From Neisseria sp. MVDL19-042950 (GTDB lineage: Bacteria > Pseudomonadota > Gammaproteobacteria > Burkholderiales > Neisseriaceae), in assembly GCF_030504625.1 (NCBI RefSeq), contig NZ_JAUKWH010000001.1:124001-188000 (forward strand): a stretch of 64,000 nt of DNA, read 5' to 3'. The notes under the pieces are model-generated. The model was given only the letters and a program-made list of their open reading frames with translations. It made no database searches and had not been told where the DNA came from. Shown here piece after piece: positions 23,836 through 31,883 of this stretch. How positions within the stretch are numbered: position 1 is the stretch's first letter; every line of letters starts with the position of its first letter. A program made the translations under genes and the position numbers.

Positions 23836-25389
23836 TTATTCCTCCTTCGGTGCGGTTTCTGCGGGGCGGGGTACGTCGCGGTTGAGCTGCCGCCACAGTG
23901 CGGCGAACCACAGATACATAATGAATACAAACGGAAAGCCTGAGAATGAGCCGACGGCTTTAATCCCTTCCATTTTGCCGGTAAAAATCACTGCGTAGCC
24001 GATGAGCGTCATCAATACGCTCCACACCACGGCGCGGAATTTGTTTTCGCGGCGGCCGTCGCTGCTGGTCATGATGCCCAATGAAATGGCGGCGCTGGTT
24101 ACGGTGGTTACGACGAAGCCGAGAAACAGCACCACGGTAAGCGGTTTGGTAAAGCCCGAGAGCGGCAACATATTGAGCAGATAGTAGAACGTGCCTTCAT
24201 AGTCGCCTTTGTTGGCGATTTCGGCCAAACGCCCCGTGCCTTCCACCGTATCCAGCAGGCTGAAGCCTGAGAATACCGAGAACCAAATCACAAGAAAGCC
24301 CACCGGCACGAGTATGGAGGCGAATATAAACTCGCGTAGCGTCCGCCCTTTGGAAATTTTGGCGAGGAACACGCCTACAAACGGTGCCCAAGTAACCCAC
24401 CAAACCCAGTAAGCCATCGGATACCACACCATCCAATCGCGGTTTTGGAAAAGATAAAGTTCGAAAGAATGGTGCACGGTTTGGGTAAGGATGTTACCGA
24501 TGGAGACGACTAGGGTGCTGAGAAAATAATGGGTGGGGCCAGTAATGAAAACAAACAGCAGCATCAATATCGATAGGAAAACGGTGGCATCGCCCAGCAG
24601 TTTCATCCCTTTGTGAATCGGTAAGACAGCGCCTGCGGTATAGAGTGCGGCAATGGCGGTGAGCACGATCAATTTCCAGCCGAGGGTATCGAACCCCATG
24701 CCGGTGATGATTTGCAACCCTGACGAAATTTGCGTAGAAGCCATGGCGATGGAAGACGAAACCGACATGGCGATGGAAATAATCGCAACGGCGGTAACGG
24801 TAATGCCCAGCGGCTTGGCCCATTTTTTATTTTTGAACGCATATTGCAAAGGGGCGGCGGGGGTGCATTCGGTTTTATGCTGGTACATAAAATAAGCCAT
24901 CACCAAGCCGCCGATGGTGTAAAGCGACCATGCCGGAATGCCCCATACGTGCAACGCGAGGCTCATGGCGTTTTCCACTTTCTGATATTCGGGCAGATTG
25001 GCGGCTTGTATGCCGATGGGGGAATGGTAGTAGTGCCATAACGCTTCGATGGGGCCGAAAAATACGATGCCGACACCGATACCGGCGGTAAACAGCATAT
25101 TCATCCACGACATAAACGAATATTCCGGTTGGGCATCTTTGCCGCCCAGCCTTATTTTGCCAAAGCGGGGAGACAGAGCCACCGCCATCCCCACGGTGAA
25201 AGCCAAAAGCGGCAGCCACATCACGATCCAGTCGAATTTCAGGTAGAAAAATTTGCTGATATCGGCAATGGAATTGGTAAGTAGAGCAGGGTTTACGACG
25301 GCCATGACAGCAAGGCAGCCTACCAATATGGAAGTCCACACAAAATAAGCGGGGCGCTTGACGGGCGGGGTTTCTTTTTCGGAAGACAT
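23836..25389 (-). CDS. BCCT-family betaine/choline/carnitine transporter
   Basis: 517-residue, 12-helix secondary transporter. The BCCT signature is present: FGPIEALWHYYHSP in the first part, the Gly/Ser-rich third-helix-type stretch, and the tryptophan-rich core WYPMAYWVWWVTWAPFVGVFLAKISKGRT. Short cytoplasmic termini suggest it lacks the long regulatory tail of osmosensing BetP. The likely substrate is choline, betaine or carnitine; no choline-oxidation genes are adjacent. The coding end overlaps the ribosome site of the microprotein gene. Confidence 0.92.
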   Translation of the reverse strand: MSSEKETPPVKRPAYFVWTSILVGCLAVMAVVNPALLTNSIADISKFFYLKFDWIVMWLPLLAFTVGMAVALSPRFGKIRLGGKDAQPEYSFMSWMNMLFTAGIGVGIVFFGPIEALWHYYHSPIGIQAANLPEYQKVENAMSLALHVWGIPAWSLYTIGGLVMAYFMYQHKTECTPAAPLQYAFKNKKWAKPLGITVTAVAIISIAMSVSSSIAMASTQISSGLQIITGMGFDTLGWKLIVLTAIAALYTAGAVLPIHKGMKLLGDATVFLSILMLLFVFITGPTHYFLSTLVVSIGNILTQTVHHSFELYLFQNRDWMVWYPMAYWVWWVTWAPFVGVFLAKISKGRTLREFIFASILVPVGFLVIWFSVFSGFSLLDTVEGTGRLAEIANKGDYEGTFYYLLNMLPLSGFTKPLTVVLFLGFVVTTVTSAAISLGIMTSSDGRRENKFRAVVWSVLMTLIGYAVIFTGKMEGIKAVGSFSGFPFVFIMYLWFAALWRQLNRDVPRPAETAPKEE

Positions 25390-25543
25390 ACTCGACCTCT
25401 CTCGGTTGTTGAGCGGGAACGAGTAAGACGTTGACGTAAAGTTTTGTTTTTTAAAATTTGTTATATGGATACTAGCACCATTGTAAGGGCATGTGAAAGA
25501 ATAGGTAGGTTTTTACCCGACAAATGCGGTTTTTGGTTTGTAC

Positions 25544-25555
25544 AGGCCGTCTGAA
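25544..25555 (+). repeat. single DNA uptake sequence
   Basis: Full AGGCCGTCTGAA upstream of the methyltransferase; no partner nearby. Confidence 0.85.
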
Positions 25556-25589
25556 AAGCAGGCGGGCGGTGGAACCCTCTGGTTTGTGT

Positions 25590-25608
25590 TAACATGATAA
25601 TCATTATT
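25590..25608 (+). promoter_or_regulatory. Fur-box-like operator
   Basis: TAACATGATAATCATTATT matches the 19-base Fur consensus at 15 positions, including all 14 of the core ATGATAATCATTAT. It ends 18 bases before the methyltransferase ATG, so iron-loaded Fur would probably repress this gene. Confidence 0.65.
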
Positions 25609-25626
25609 GTTTTACGGAGAGGTGTG

Positions 25627-26466
25627 ATGGACAAAAAAATTTCCACCGACGAAATCAGCGTATTGTCAGAAACCATGCTGATTACGCTGTGGGCCAAAGC
25701 GGTAGAAAACGACCGCCCCGATGCGCTGCTGCGGGACGAGGCGGCCGCACGCATGATGAAACAAATCGACTACGATTTCAGCACGTTTGCCGGAGCAAAA
25801 ATGTCGCAACCCGGCTGCTGCGGGCGTGCCGCTTTGATGGATAATGAAATCAAAGGCTTTTTGGCAAAACACCCCGATGCCGTGGTTGTGCAGCTCGGTG
25901 CGGGGCTGGATGCGCGTTTTGAGCGTTTGGGCAAACCCGCCGTTACCGCTTGGTATGATTTGGATTTGCCCGAAGTGATCGAGTTTCGGCGCAGGCTGCT
26001 GCCTGAAGACGGCAATCATTATCTGACAGCATCGATGTTTGATGAAGGCTGGATGGACACGGTAGCGGCGCACGGCAAGCCCGTTTTGCTGGTGTTGGAA
26101 GGGGTGCTGATGTATTTTGACGTGGCGGAAGTGCAGGCGCTTTTTGCCAAACTCACACGCAAGCTGCCGGGCGTGGTCGTGGTATTCGATATCGTGCCGG
26201 CGGTGGCGGTCGGCAAAGCGAAGTACCATGATACACTGAAGAAAATGAATAAAGGCGGCGAACGCCCCGAATTCAAATGGTCGGTGGTTGATGCAGGCGA
26301 GATGGAGAAGTGGCTGCCCGGCTTGCGTGTCGAGCATGTGGCTTATTTAAGCGATTGCTGCGGCCACCGCTATCCGTGGATCGCCCGTTTGTTTTACCGT
26401 ACCCGTTGGGGTAAGCGGAACTTAGACCAACGGATTGTGCGTATTGCGTTGGGAGAGGCCGTCTGA
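25627..26466 (+). CDS. class I SAM-dependent methyltransferase (LCMT-like)
   Basis: 279 residues from the ATG at 25627, preceded by GGAGAGG; the track start at 25594 lies inside the Fur-box-like site. The family resembles the leucine carboxyl methyltransferase group of small-molecule O-methyltransferases. The SAM site reads VVQLGAGLDARFERL (about residues 77-91), followed by WYDLDLPEVIEFR and LVLEGVLMYF, the LCMT pattern. The substrate is unknown. The upstream Fur-like site suggests iron-regulated expression. The gene's final codons run into a DUS. Confidence 0.85.
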   Translation: MDKKISTDEISVLSETMLITLWAKAVENDRPDALLRDEAAARMMKQIDYDFSTFAGAKMSQPGCCGRAALMDNEIKGFLAKHPDAVVVQLGAGLDARFERLGKPAVTAWYDLDLPEVIEFRRRLLPEDGNHYLTASMFDEGWMDTVAAHGKPVLLVLEGVLMYFDVAEVQALFAKLTRKLPGVVVVFDIVPAVAVGKAKYHDTLKKMNKGGERPEFKWSVVDAGEMEKWLPGLRVEHVAYLSDCCGHRYPWIARLFYRTRWGKRNLDQRIVRIALGEAV

Positions 26467-26553
26467 AAAGCTGATGCGGGGTTTCAGCGAAACCCGCACG
26501 GCTCGCTTTGGCGAAGCTCGCAAAGCCCGCTTTCAGACGGCATCAGATAGAGG

Positions 26554-26790
26554 CTATTTGAGGTTTAAGCGTTTTCCCCATTTTTTCACAAACTCGGTCA
26601 GCTCGGCCACGCTTTCGGGCTTCAGCATCGGGCGGGCTTGTTTGGCCAGTGTTTTGGCTTCTTGCAGATTGATTTCGCCTGCACGGTAGCGCGCCCAATG
26701 GGTTTGCACGTAGTCGGACATTTGTTGCTGCTGCGTTTCCTGCGTGTGTTTGAGGATAAATTTTAAGGCTTGTTTTTCGATGATGTTCAT
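26554..26790 (-). CDS. small conserved-looking hypothetical protein
   Basis: 78 residues, basic and helical (NIIEKQALKFILKHTQETQQQQ, then ARPMLKPESVAELTEFVKKWGK). No family recognised and no membrane segment. No strong Shine-Dalgarno precedes the ATG. It is bounded by DUS elements on both sides, and its codon use is similar to the neighbours. Likely a genuine small gene, but the evidence is length and composition only. Confidence 0.6.
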   Translation of the reverse strand: MNIIEKQALKFILKHTQETQQQQMSDYVQTHWARYRAGEINLQEAKTLAKQARPMLKPESVAELTEFVKKWGKRLNLK

Positions 26791-26820
26791 ATAGGTTTAA
26801 CTGTATTGGTTCTAGGAAAG

Positions 26821-26858
26821 AGAGGCCGTCTGAAAATGTGGTTTCAGACGGCCTCTTT
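26821..26858 (-). terminator. DUS-pair terminator after purM
   Basis: AGAGGCCGTCTGAAAA and TTTCAGACGGCCTCT with a short loop, 24 bases beyond the purM stop. Confidence 0.8.
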
Positions 26859-26881
26859 AGTCGGAGGAGGCTGAATATTTT

Positions 26882-27916
26882 TTAAGCCACTTGGGTTTGA
26901 TGCTCGTCGCCGTTGCGCGCGCGGATTTCGCCCAAGCGGTAAACGGTTTCGCCTTGTTCGGCCAAGAATTTCTGCACTGTGTCGGCATCTTCTTTGGCGA
27001 TAATCACTACCATGCCGATGCCGCAGTTGAAGGTGCGGTACATTTCTTGTTGCGCCACATTGCCCGCTTGTTGCAGCCATTGGAACAGCTTGGGCATTTC
27101 CCACGCTTTGGCGTCGATTTGGGCAACGGTGTTTTCCGGCAGCACGCGCGGCACGTTTTCGGTGATGCCGCCGCCGGTGATGTGCGCCATGCCTTTGATG
27201 GTGAACTGTTTCAGCGCGGCGAGAATCGGTTTTACATACAGGCGGGTGGGCGCGATGATGGCTTGGCGCAGGGTTTTGCCGCTGTCGAACGGTGCATCCA
27301 AATCGGGCTGGTCACGCTCGATGATTTTGCGTACCAATGAATAGCCGTTGGAATGTGCGCCGTTGGAAGCCAAGCCCAGCACGATGTCGCCGGGCACGAT
27401 GCTGCGGCCGTTGATGACTTGGTCTTTTTCCACCACGCCTACGGCGAAGCCGGCCAAGTCGTATTCGCCTTCGGGATACATGCCGGGCATTTCGGCGGTT
27501 TCGCCGCCGATGAGGGCGCAGCCTGATTCTTCGCAGCCTTGGGCGATGCCTTTAATCACGTCGGTAGCGCGGGCGACATCGAGTTTGCCGCAGGCGAAGT
27601 AGTCGAGGAAAAACAGCGGCTCTGCGCCTTGCACGAGAATGTCGTTCACGCTCATGGCCACGAGGTCGATGCCGACGGTGTCATGTTTGTCCCAGTCGAA
27701 AGCCAGTTTCAGTTTGGTACCTACGCCGTCGGTGCCGGAAACGAGCACGGGGTTGCGGTATTTTTTGCCGATTTCCACCAGTGCGCCGAAGCCGCCTAAA
27801 TCGCCCAACACTTCGGGGCGCATGGTGCGTTTGGCAAAAGGTTTGATGTTTTCAACGAGTTGGTCGCCTGCGTCGATGTCTACGCCTGCGTCGCGGTAGC
27901 TCAATGAATCGCTCAT
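26882..27916 (-). CDS. purM: phosphoribosylformylglycinamidine cyclo-ligase
   Basis: 344 residues, full length for AIR synthetase (purine biosynthesis step 5, ATP-dependent ring closure of FGAM). Motifs: [21 protein letters not shown] at the N-terminus, [48 protein letters not shown] and the glycine-rich [12 protein letters not shown]. It is flanked by a DUS-pair terminator downstream and divergent to the AI-2E-type permease, so is probably monocistronic. Confidence 0.97.
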   Translation of the reverse strand: MSDSLSYRDAGVDIDAGDQLVENIKPFAKRTMRPEVLGDLGGFGALVEIGKKYRNPVLVSGTDGVGTKLKLAFDWDKHDTVGIDLVAMSVNDILVQGAEPLFFLDYFACGKLDVARATDVIKGIAQGCEESGCALIGGETAEMPGMYPEGEYDLAGFAVGVVEKDQVINGRSIVPGDIVLGLASNGAHSNGYSLVRKIIERDQPDLDAPFDSGKTLRQAIIAPTRLYVKPILAALKQFTIKGMAHITGGGITENVPRVLPENTVAQIDAKAWEMPKLFQWLQQAGNVAQQEMYRTFNCGIGMVVIIAKEDADTVQKFLAEQGETVYRLGEIRARNGDEHQTQVA

Positions 27917-27999
27917 GTTTCTGGCTTTCTGTAAGGGTAAAAATCGCGGCTATTTTACCTGAATTTGCAGAGGCATGGTTTGCGGAGTACAAATAATTT

Positions 28000-28011
28000 C
28001 AGACGGCCTCC
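28000..28011 (-). repeat. single DNA uptake sequence
   Basis: TTCAGACGGCCT between divergent purM and the AI-2E-family gene. Confidence 0.8.
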
Positions 28012-28105
28012 GTTTAAGAACGGCCGGATGCAAAACGGCCGTGAAACTGATATGCTTCATGGCCGTCTGAAAGAGGCGCTCGACAAGTTTGAAAATAGGA
28101 AACTT

Positions 28106-29176
28106 ATGTATCAAAAGAAAATACGCGGTGCCAAGCCGTGGATTATCATGGGGTTGGTGCTGGCCTCGTTGGTGTGGCTGTTGTACGCGCTCGGCGATGT
28201 CCTCACGCCTTTTATCGTGGCGGCGGTGTTGGCTTATATCCTGAACCCGCTGGTGGAGAAGTTGCGTCATAAAGGTGTGAAGCGCGGGCTGGCTTCGATG
28301 CTGGTAATGATTTTCTCGCTGCTGGTGCTGTTGGCGTTGGTGTTGATTATCGTGCCGATGCTGATCAACCAGTTCAACAATATCGTCATGCGTTTGCCGC
28401 AAATGATTGATTTCGTGCAAAACAAACTGCTGCCGTGGCTGAACGATATTGCGGGTGAACATATTAAAATCGACACGCAAACGGTGGTGGCGTGGCTTCA
28501 GGCACATACCGGAGAATTGAACAATGCGTTCCAGAAGCTGGCTCCTACTTTGATGCGGCAAAGCGGCAATGTGGTGGTGGGCGTTACCAATCTGATGTTG
28601 CTGCCGTTTCTGCTGTATTACTTTTTGCTCGACTGGCAACGCTGGTCGCACGGTATCCGCGCGTTGATCCCCCGCCGTTTTATCGATACTTACATGCGTG
28701 TCAGTGGCAATATGGATAAGGTGCTGAGCGAGTTTTTGCGCGGGCAGTTGATGGTGATGCTGATTATGGGGTTGATTTACGGAATAGGGTTGATGTTTAC
28801 CGGTTTGGATTCGGGTTTCGCCATCGGTATGATTGCCGGTATTTTGGTGTTTGTGCCGTATCTGGGCGCGTTTACCGGCCTGCTGCTGGCTACGCTGGCG
28901 GCGTTGCTGCAATTCGGTTCGTGGCAGGGATTGCTGATGGTGTGGGCGGTATTCGGCGTAGGTCAGTTTTTGGAGAGTTTTTTCATCACGCCGAAAATCG
29001 TCGGCGACCGTATCGGCCTTTCGCCTTTCTGGGTGATTTTTTCATTGATGGCGTTCGGGCAGTTGATGGGATTTGTCGGCATGCTGGTGGGTTTGCCACT
29101 GGCCGCCGTAACTTTGGTATTGTTGCGCGAAGGTGCGGATATGTATTTCAAGAGCAGATTTTACAAGCATAAATAA
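28106..29176 (+). CDS. AI-2E family transporter (PerM-like)
   Basis: 356 residues from the ATG at 28106, preceded by ATAGGA; the track start at 27965 runs through DUS copies and non-coding sequence. About eight membrane segments with the family's central segment (LLPFLLYYFLLDW) and the conserved C-terminal half (GMIAGILVFVPYLGAFTG, then ITPKIVGDRIGLSPFWVIFSLMAFGQLMGFVGMLVGLP). Members have been proposed as autoinducer-2 exporters or Na+/H+ antiporters; the role of this one is not evident. Ends at a DUS-pair terminator. Confidence 0.9.
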   Translation: MYQKKIRGAKPWIIMGLVLASLVWLLYALGDVLTPFIVAAVLAYILNPLVEKLRHKGVKRGLASMLVMIFSLLVLLALVLIIVPMLINQFNNIVMRLPQMIDFVQNKLLPWLNDIAGEHIKIDTQTVVAWLQAHTGELNNAFQKLAPTLMRQSGNVVVGVTNLMLLPFLLYYFLLDWQRWSHGIRALIPRRFIDTYMRVSGNMDKVLSEFLRGQLMVMLIMGLIYGIGLMFTGLDSGFAIGMIAGILVFVPYLGAFTGLLLATLAALLQFGSWQGLLMVWAVFGVGQFLESFFITPKIVGDRIGLSPFWVIFSLMAFGQLMGFVGMLVGLPLAAVTLVLLREGADMYFKSRFYKHK

Positions 29177-29192
29177 GGTGCCGGTAAAGGTA

Positions 29193-29227
29193 AGAGGCCG
29201 TCTGAAAAGTTTTCAGACGGCCTCTTT
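29193..29227. terminator. bidirectional DUS-pair terminator
   Basis: AGAGGCCGTCTGAAAA and TTTTCAGACGGCCTCT lie between convergent genes. Confidence 0.85.
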
Positions 29228-29242
29228 GCAATGTACTGTCCA

Positions 29243-29647
29243 TCAGTCGACGGTTTTATGTGCTCTGCTCATTTTCCATTTGAGGGCGTAGCCGAGAATC
29301 ACGGGGATAACGGCTAAAATGCATTTGGACGTCCATGTGGCATACCACGGTTTGACAATCAGAATCGTGTCCGTTACCGTGCCGGAAACCACGATGTTGC
29401 GCACGGCGATCCAATCGAGATACGGCCACCAGCAGGCGGCAAGCAGGCCGAGGAAAAACGGCCAGATAATGCGGCTGAGATTGCGTTGCCACAACACGAA
29501 ACATACCGCCGCCCAAATCAGTGTAAGCGCGGTAATCAGCAATTTGGTTTGCGAAGGTGCGCCGAAATAATTGGCGATCAGATAAGTCAATATCACCCAC
29601 AGAACGGCGAGTATGGCGACAATTAATTCTTCGGGGCGTTTAAACAT
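29243..29647 (-). CDS. small four-helix membrane protein
   Basis: 134 residues with four predicted membrane segments (about 8-27, 35-53, 59-78, 105-124) and a short basic C-terminus. The ATG follows AAAGGAATT on the minus strand. No family is recognised. Composition is like the surrounding genes. It is divergent to the SDR gene and converges on the AI-2E-family gene. Confidence 0.7.
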   Translation of the reverse strand: MFKRPEELIVAILAVLWVILTYLIANYFGAPSQTKLLITALTLIWAAVCFVLWQRNLSRIIWPFFLGLLAACWWPYLDWIAVRNIVVSGTVTDTILIVKPWYATWTSKCILAVIPVILGYALKWKMSRAHKTVD

Positions 29648-29847
29648 ATTGTAATTCCTTTGTATTACAAAGATATATCATATTCAAAGGCCGTCTGAAA
29701 CGGGCAGAAAAGGGTTGTTTAATATACAGCAAAAACAGGTTGCTGGATACGGCCGTATGTTTCAGGGCGTCTGAAAATTGATTAGAATGCCGGGCATGGG
29801 GCGGCTCAGTCGGGCGGTATTGCCGACGGCACAGACAGGATTGTTTT

Positions 29848-30573
29848 ATGAATACCAAAATCATCATCAGCGGGCACAGCAGCGGCTTGGGGCGTGCGCT
29901 GGCAGAGCATTATTTGAAGGCAGGTTGCGCCGTTTTAGGTTTGGCGCGGCGGCGGGTCGATTTGAGGCCGTCTGAAAAGCTGTTGCAGCATGCTATTGAT
30001 TTGGGCGACAGTAAAGCAGTGATCCGCTTGCTTTCAGACGGCATGTTGGATAACTTTATCGACGGTGCGGATGAAATCGTTTTAATCAATAATGCCGCCG
30101 TAGTCGCACCGAATGCCGTGGCAGGCATGCAAAACCCTGTGGAAATTACCGCTGCCGTATCGCTAAACGTTGCCGCACCGCTGTTGCTGTCCAATCACTT
30201 GATAGCAAGAAAACCCGCTCGCAGCATGTTGAAAATCGTGCATATCGGCAGCGGAGCAGGACGCAACGCCTATGCGGGTTGGAGTGTTTACGGCGCAACC
30301 AAAGCGGCCTTAGACCATCATGCCCGCTGCATTGCCGCCGAACAACATGCCGATATAAAAACCGCCTGCATCGCTCCGGGCGTGGTGGATACCGATATGC
30401 AGGCGGAAATCCGCGCCGCCGAAGCAGAGGCTTTTCCGATGTTGCAGCGGTTTCAAGACTTAAAAGCGCAAGGCGGTTTGAGCAGTGCGGCCGACACTGC
30501 CGCCCGCATCGCCGCGATGATTGCCGGTAAGGATTTCGGCAGCGAAACATTGGATGACGTACGGCGGCATTGA
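29848..30573 (+). CDS. short-chain dehydrogenase/reductase
   Basis: 241 residues. Rossmann glycine motif SGHSSGLGRA (about residues 8-17), NNAAV and the YGATKAAL active site, with Ser in HIGSGAGRN, give the Ser-Tyr-Lys triad of classical SDRs. The substrate is unknown. Two DUS copies lie inside the coding region: one encodes LRPSEKL (about 44) and one of the rarer ATGCCGTCTGAA type encodes SDGML (about 63). Both sit between alpha and beta elements where loops tolerate them. The gene is followed 33 bases downstream by the Smr gene after another DUS. Confidence 0.88.
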   Translation: MNTKIIISGHSSGLGRALAEHYLKAGCAVLGLARRRVDLRPSEKLLQHAIDLGDSKAVIRLLSDGMLDNFIDGADEIVLINNAAVVAPNAVAGMQNPVEITAAVSLNVAAPLLLSNHLIARKPARSMLKIVHIGSGAGRNAYAGWSVYGATKAALDHHARCIAAEQHADIKTACIAPGVVDTDMQAEIRAAEAEAFPMLQRFQDLKAQGGLSSAADTAARIAAMIAGKDFGSETLDDVRRH

Positions 30574-30605
30574 AGGCCGTCTGAAAATATAAAAGGTAGC
30601 GACAC

Positions 30606-31220
30606 ATGACCCACGATTTCCAGTCCACTTTAAAGGCTTTGGGCAAACAGGCTAAAAAAGAAGCACAGGCGCGTGCGGAAGCCGAAGCGGAGGCACGCAA
30701 ACAGGCCGCTCAAGAAGTAGATTTCGCCAAAGAAATGGGCGGCGTAACGCCGTTGAAAAACACCAATCGTTATACCCCGCCGCGCGATACTGCACCGATC
30801 AAGCCGCGCAAGAACGACGAAGCAGGCTTGGAGGCCGGCGATTATTTTTATGTCAGCGACGGAGGTTTCGACGAGCCGCCCGCATCGTTCAGTAAAAACG
30901 GACAAGGTAAAAACGACATCCGCCGCCTGCAAAGCGGCCATTGGCCGGTAGTGGCCGATGTCGATTTGCACGGCTATACGCAAGAGCAGGCGCAGGAAGT
31001 ACTGAGCGAGTTTATCGAGTTCACCAAAAAACGCGGCGTGTGCGGTGAAATCATACACGGCAGCGGCCTCGGGTCGTCGGGCTACAAACCCGTGCTGAAA
31101 ACTTTGGTGAGGCGTTGGCTGATGGCGCATCCCGACGTGCTGGCTTATGCGGAGCCGCATAAAGGCAACGACGGAGCGGTGCGGATTCTGCTCAAACGCA
31201 ACCGCACGCACGAAGACTAA
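30606..31220 (+). CDS. Smr-domain protein
   Basis: 204 residues. A charged, coiled-coil N-terminus (about 1-45, with alternating Ala/Glu/Lys) and an extended linker lead to a C-terminal Smr domain (about 118-200), with VDLHGYTQEQA and IIHGSGLGSSG containing the conserved DLHG and HGxG motifs. Stand-alone Smr proteins act as nucleases in some bacteria, on ribosomes or DNA. The role here is not determined. Confidence 0.88.
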   Translation: MTHDFQSTLKALGKQAKKEAQARAEAEAEARKQAAQEVDFAKEMGGVTPLKNTNRYTPPRDTAPIKPRKNDEAGLEAGDYFYVSDGGFDEPPASFSKNGQGKNDIRRLQSGHWPVVADVDLHGYTQEQAQEVLSEFIEFTKKRGVCGEIIHGSGLGSSGYKPVLKTLVRRWLMAHPDVLAYAEPHKGNDGAVRILLKRNRTHED

Positions 31221-31883
31221 ATTCTGATTTTTATATAAGGCAAGGCCGTCTGAAAACTAAGTCAGTGCTTTCAGACAGCCTTTTTACGATATCGAAATCT
31301 TGCCGAAATTTTTAGTTTCTGTGCTTTAAGCCGCATTGGTATTTTGAGGGGTAAGGGATTCAATATTTTAAATTTTGTAGTTATATGGATTATGCTTATG
31401 TGTTTTTTGTGCATCTGTATCCCGTGTAGCAGCAATTTATTTTTATCGTTATTGATGTAAGTGAAAAATAGTTACGTAAATCGCAGGTTAAGTAAATTCC
31501 ATTTTCTTTTTTGATTTTTTATTTTCTGAATAGCAAATAATTTTTGCTATTTTTGCATAATATTTTCTATTCCGAAGATATTTGTATGAAGTTGTTTCGG
31601 AATCCAATAATCACCGTTTAAAAACGGTCGTTTTCAATTTGCCAGAATATCCGTTTACTGATAGCATTCCGTGTTAAGCAATGTATATTGCGGCATACTT
31701 GCGCCCCGTCCGAAACCGTACGGTTTTATCATGGCAGCTGCGGAGCAGACAGGGCGTTTTCGTGTTGCCGCAAGCGTTTTGTTTGATGCGCAAACCGTTT
31801 TTTTAAGCAAGCGGTTTCGCAAACGAAAAAGAGAAAGCCTGCAAATCAGGCTGATTTCATAACACTCAACAGAAGGGATAATC
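31221..31883. other. 663 bp leader region upstream of aceE
   Basis: AT-rich non-coding DNA. After a DUS-pair terminator (31242-31286) it holds several inverted repeats: TAGCAAA/TTTGCTA at 31531-31549, TTCCGAA/TTCGGAA at 31570-31602 and ACCGTTT/AAACGGT at 31613-31628. The 63-codon ORF in the region lacks a ribosome site and is not convincing. The promoter of the pyruvate dehydrogenase operon must be here, but no clear sigma-70 pair was found. Confidence 0.6.
31242..31286 (+). terminator. imperfect DUS-pair terminator
   Basis: AAGGCCGTCTGAAA pairs with TTTCAGACAGCCTT (one mismatch), followed by a T run, after the Smr gene. Confidence 0.65.

Noticed and set aside
27950-28912. 320-codon minus-strand ORF over the AI-2E-family gene
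   Set aside because: Gln/His-rich translation typical of an antisense shadow; the plus-strand gene is clearly real.
31671-31862. 63-codon ORF upstream of aceE
   Set aside because: No ribosome site, no recognisable family and it sits in a repeat-rich leader; treated as non-coding.
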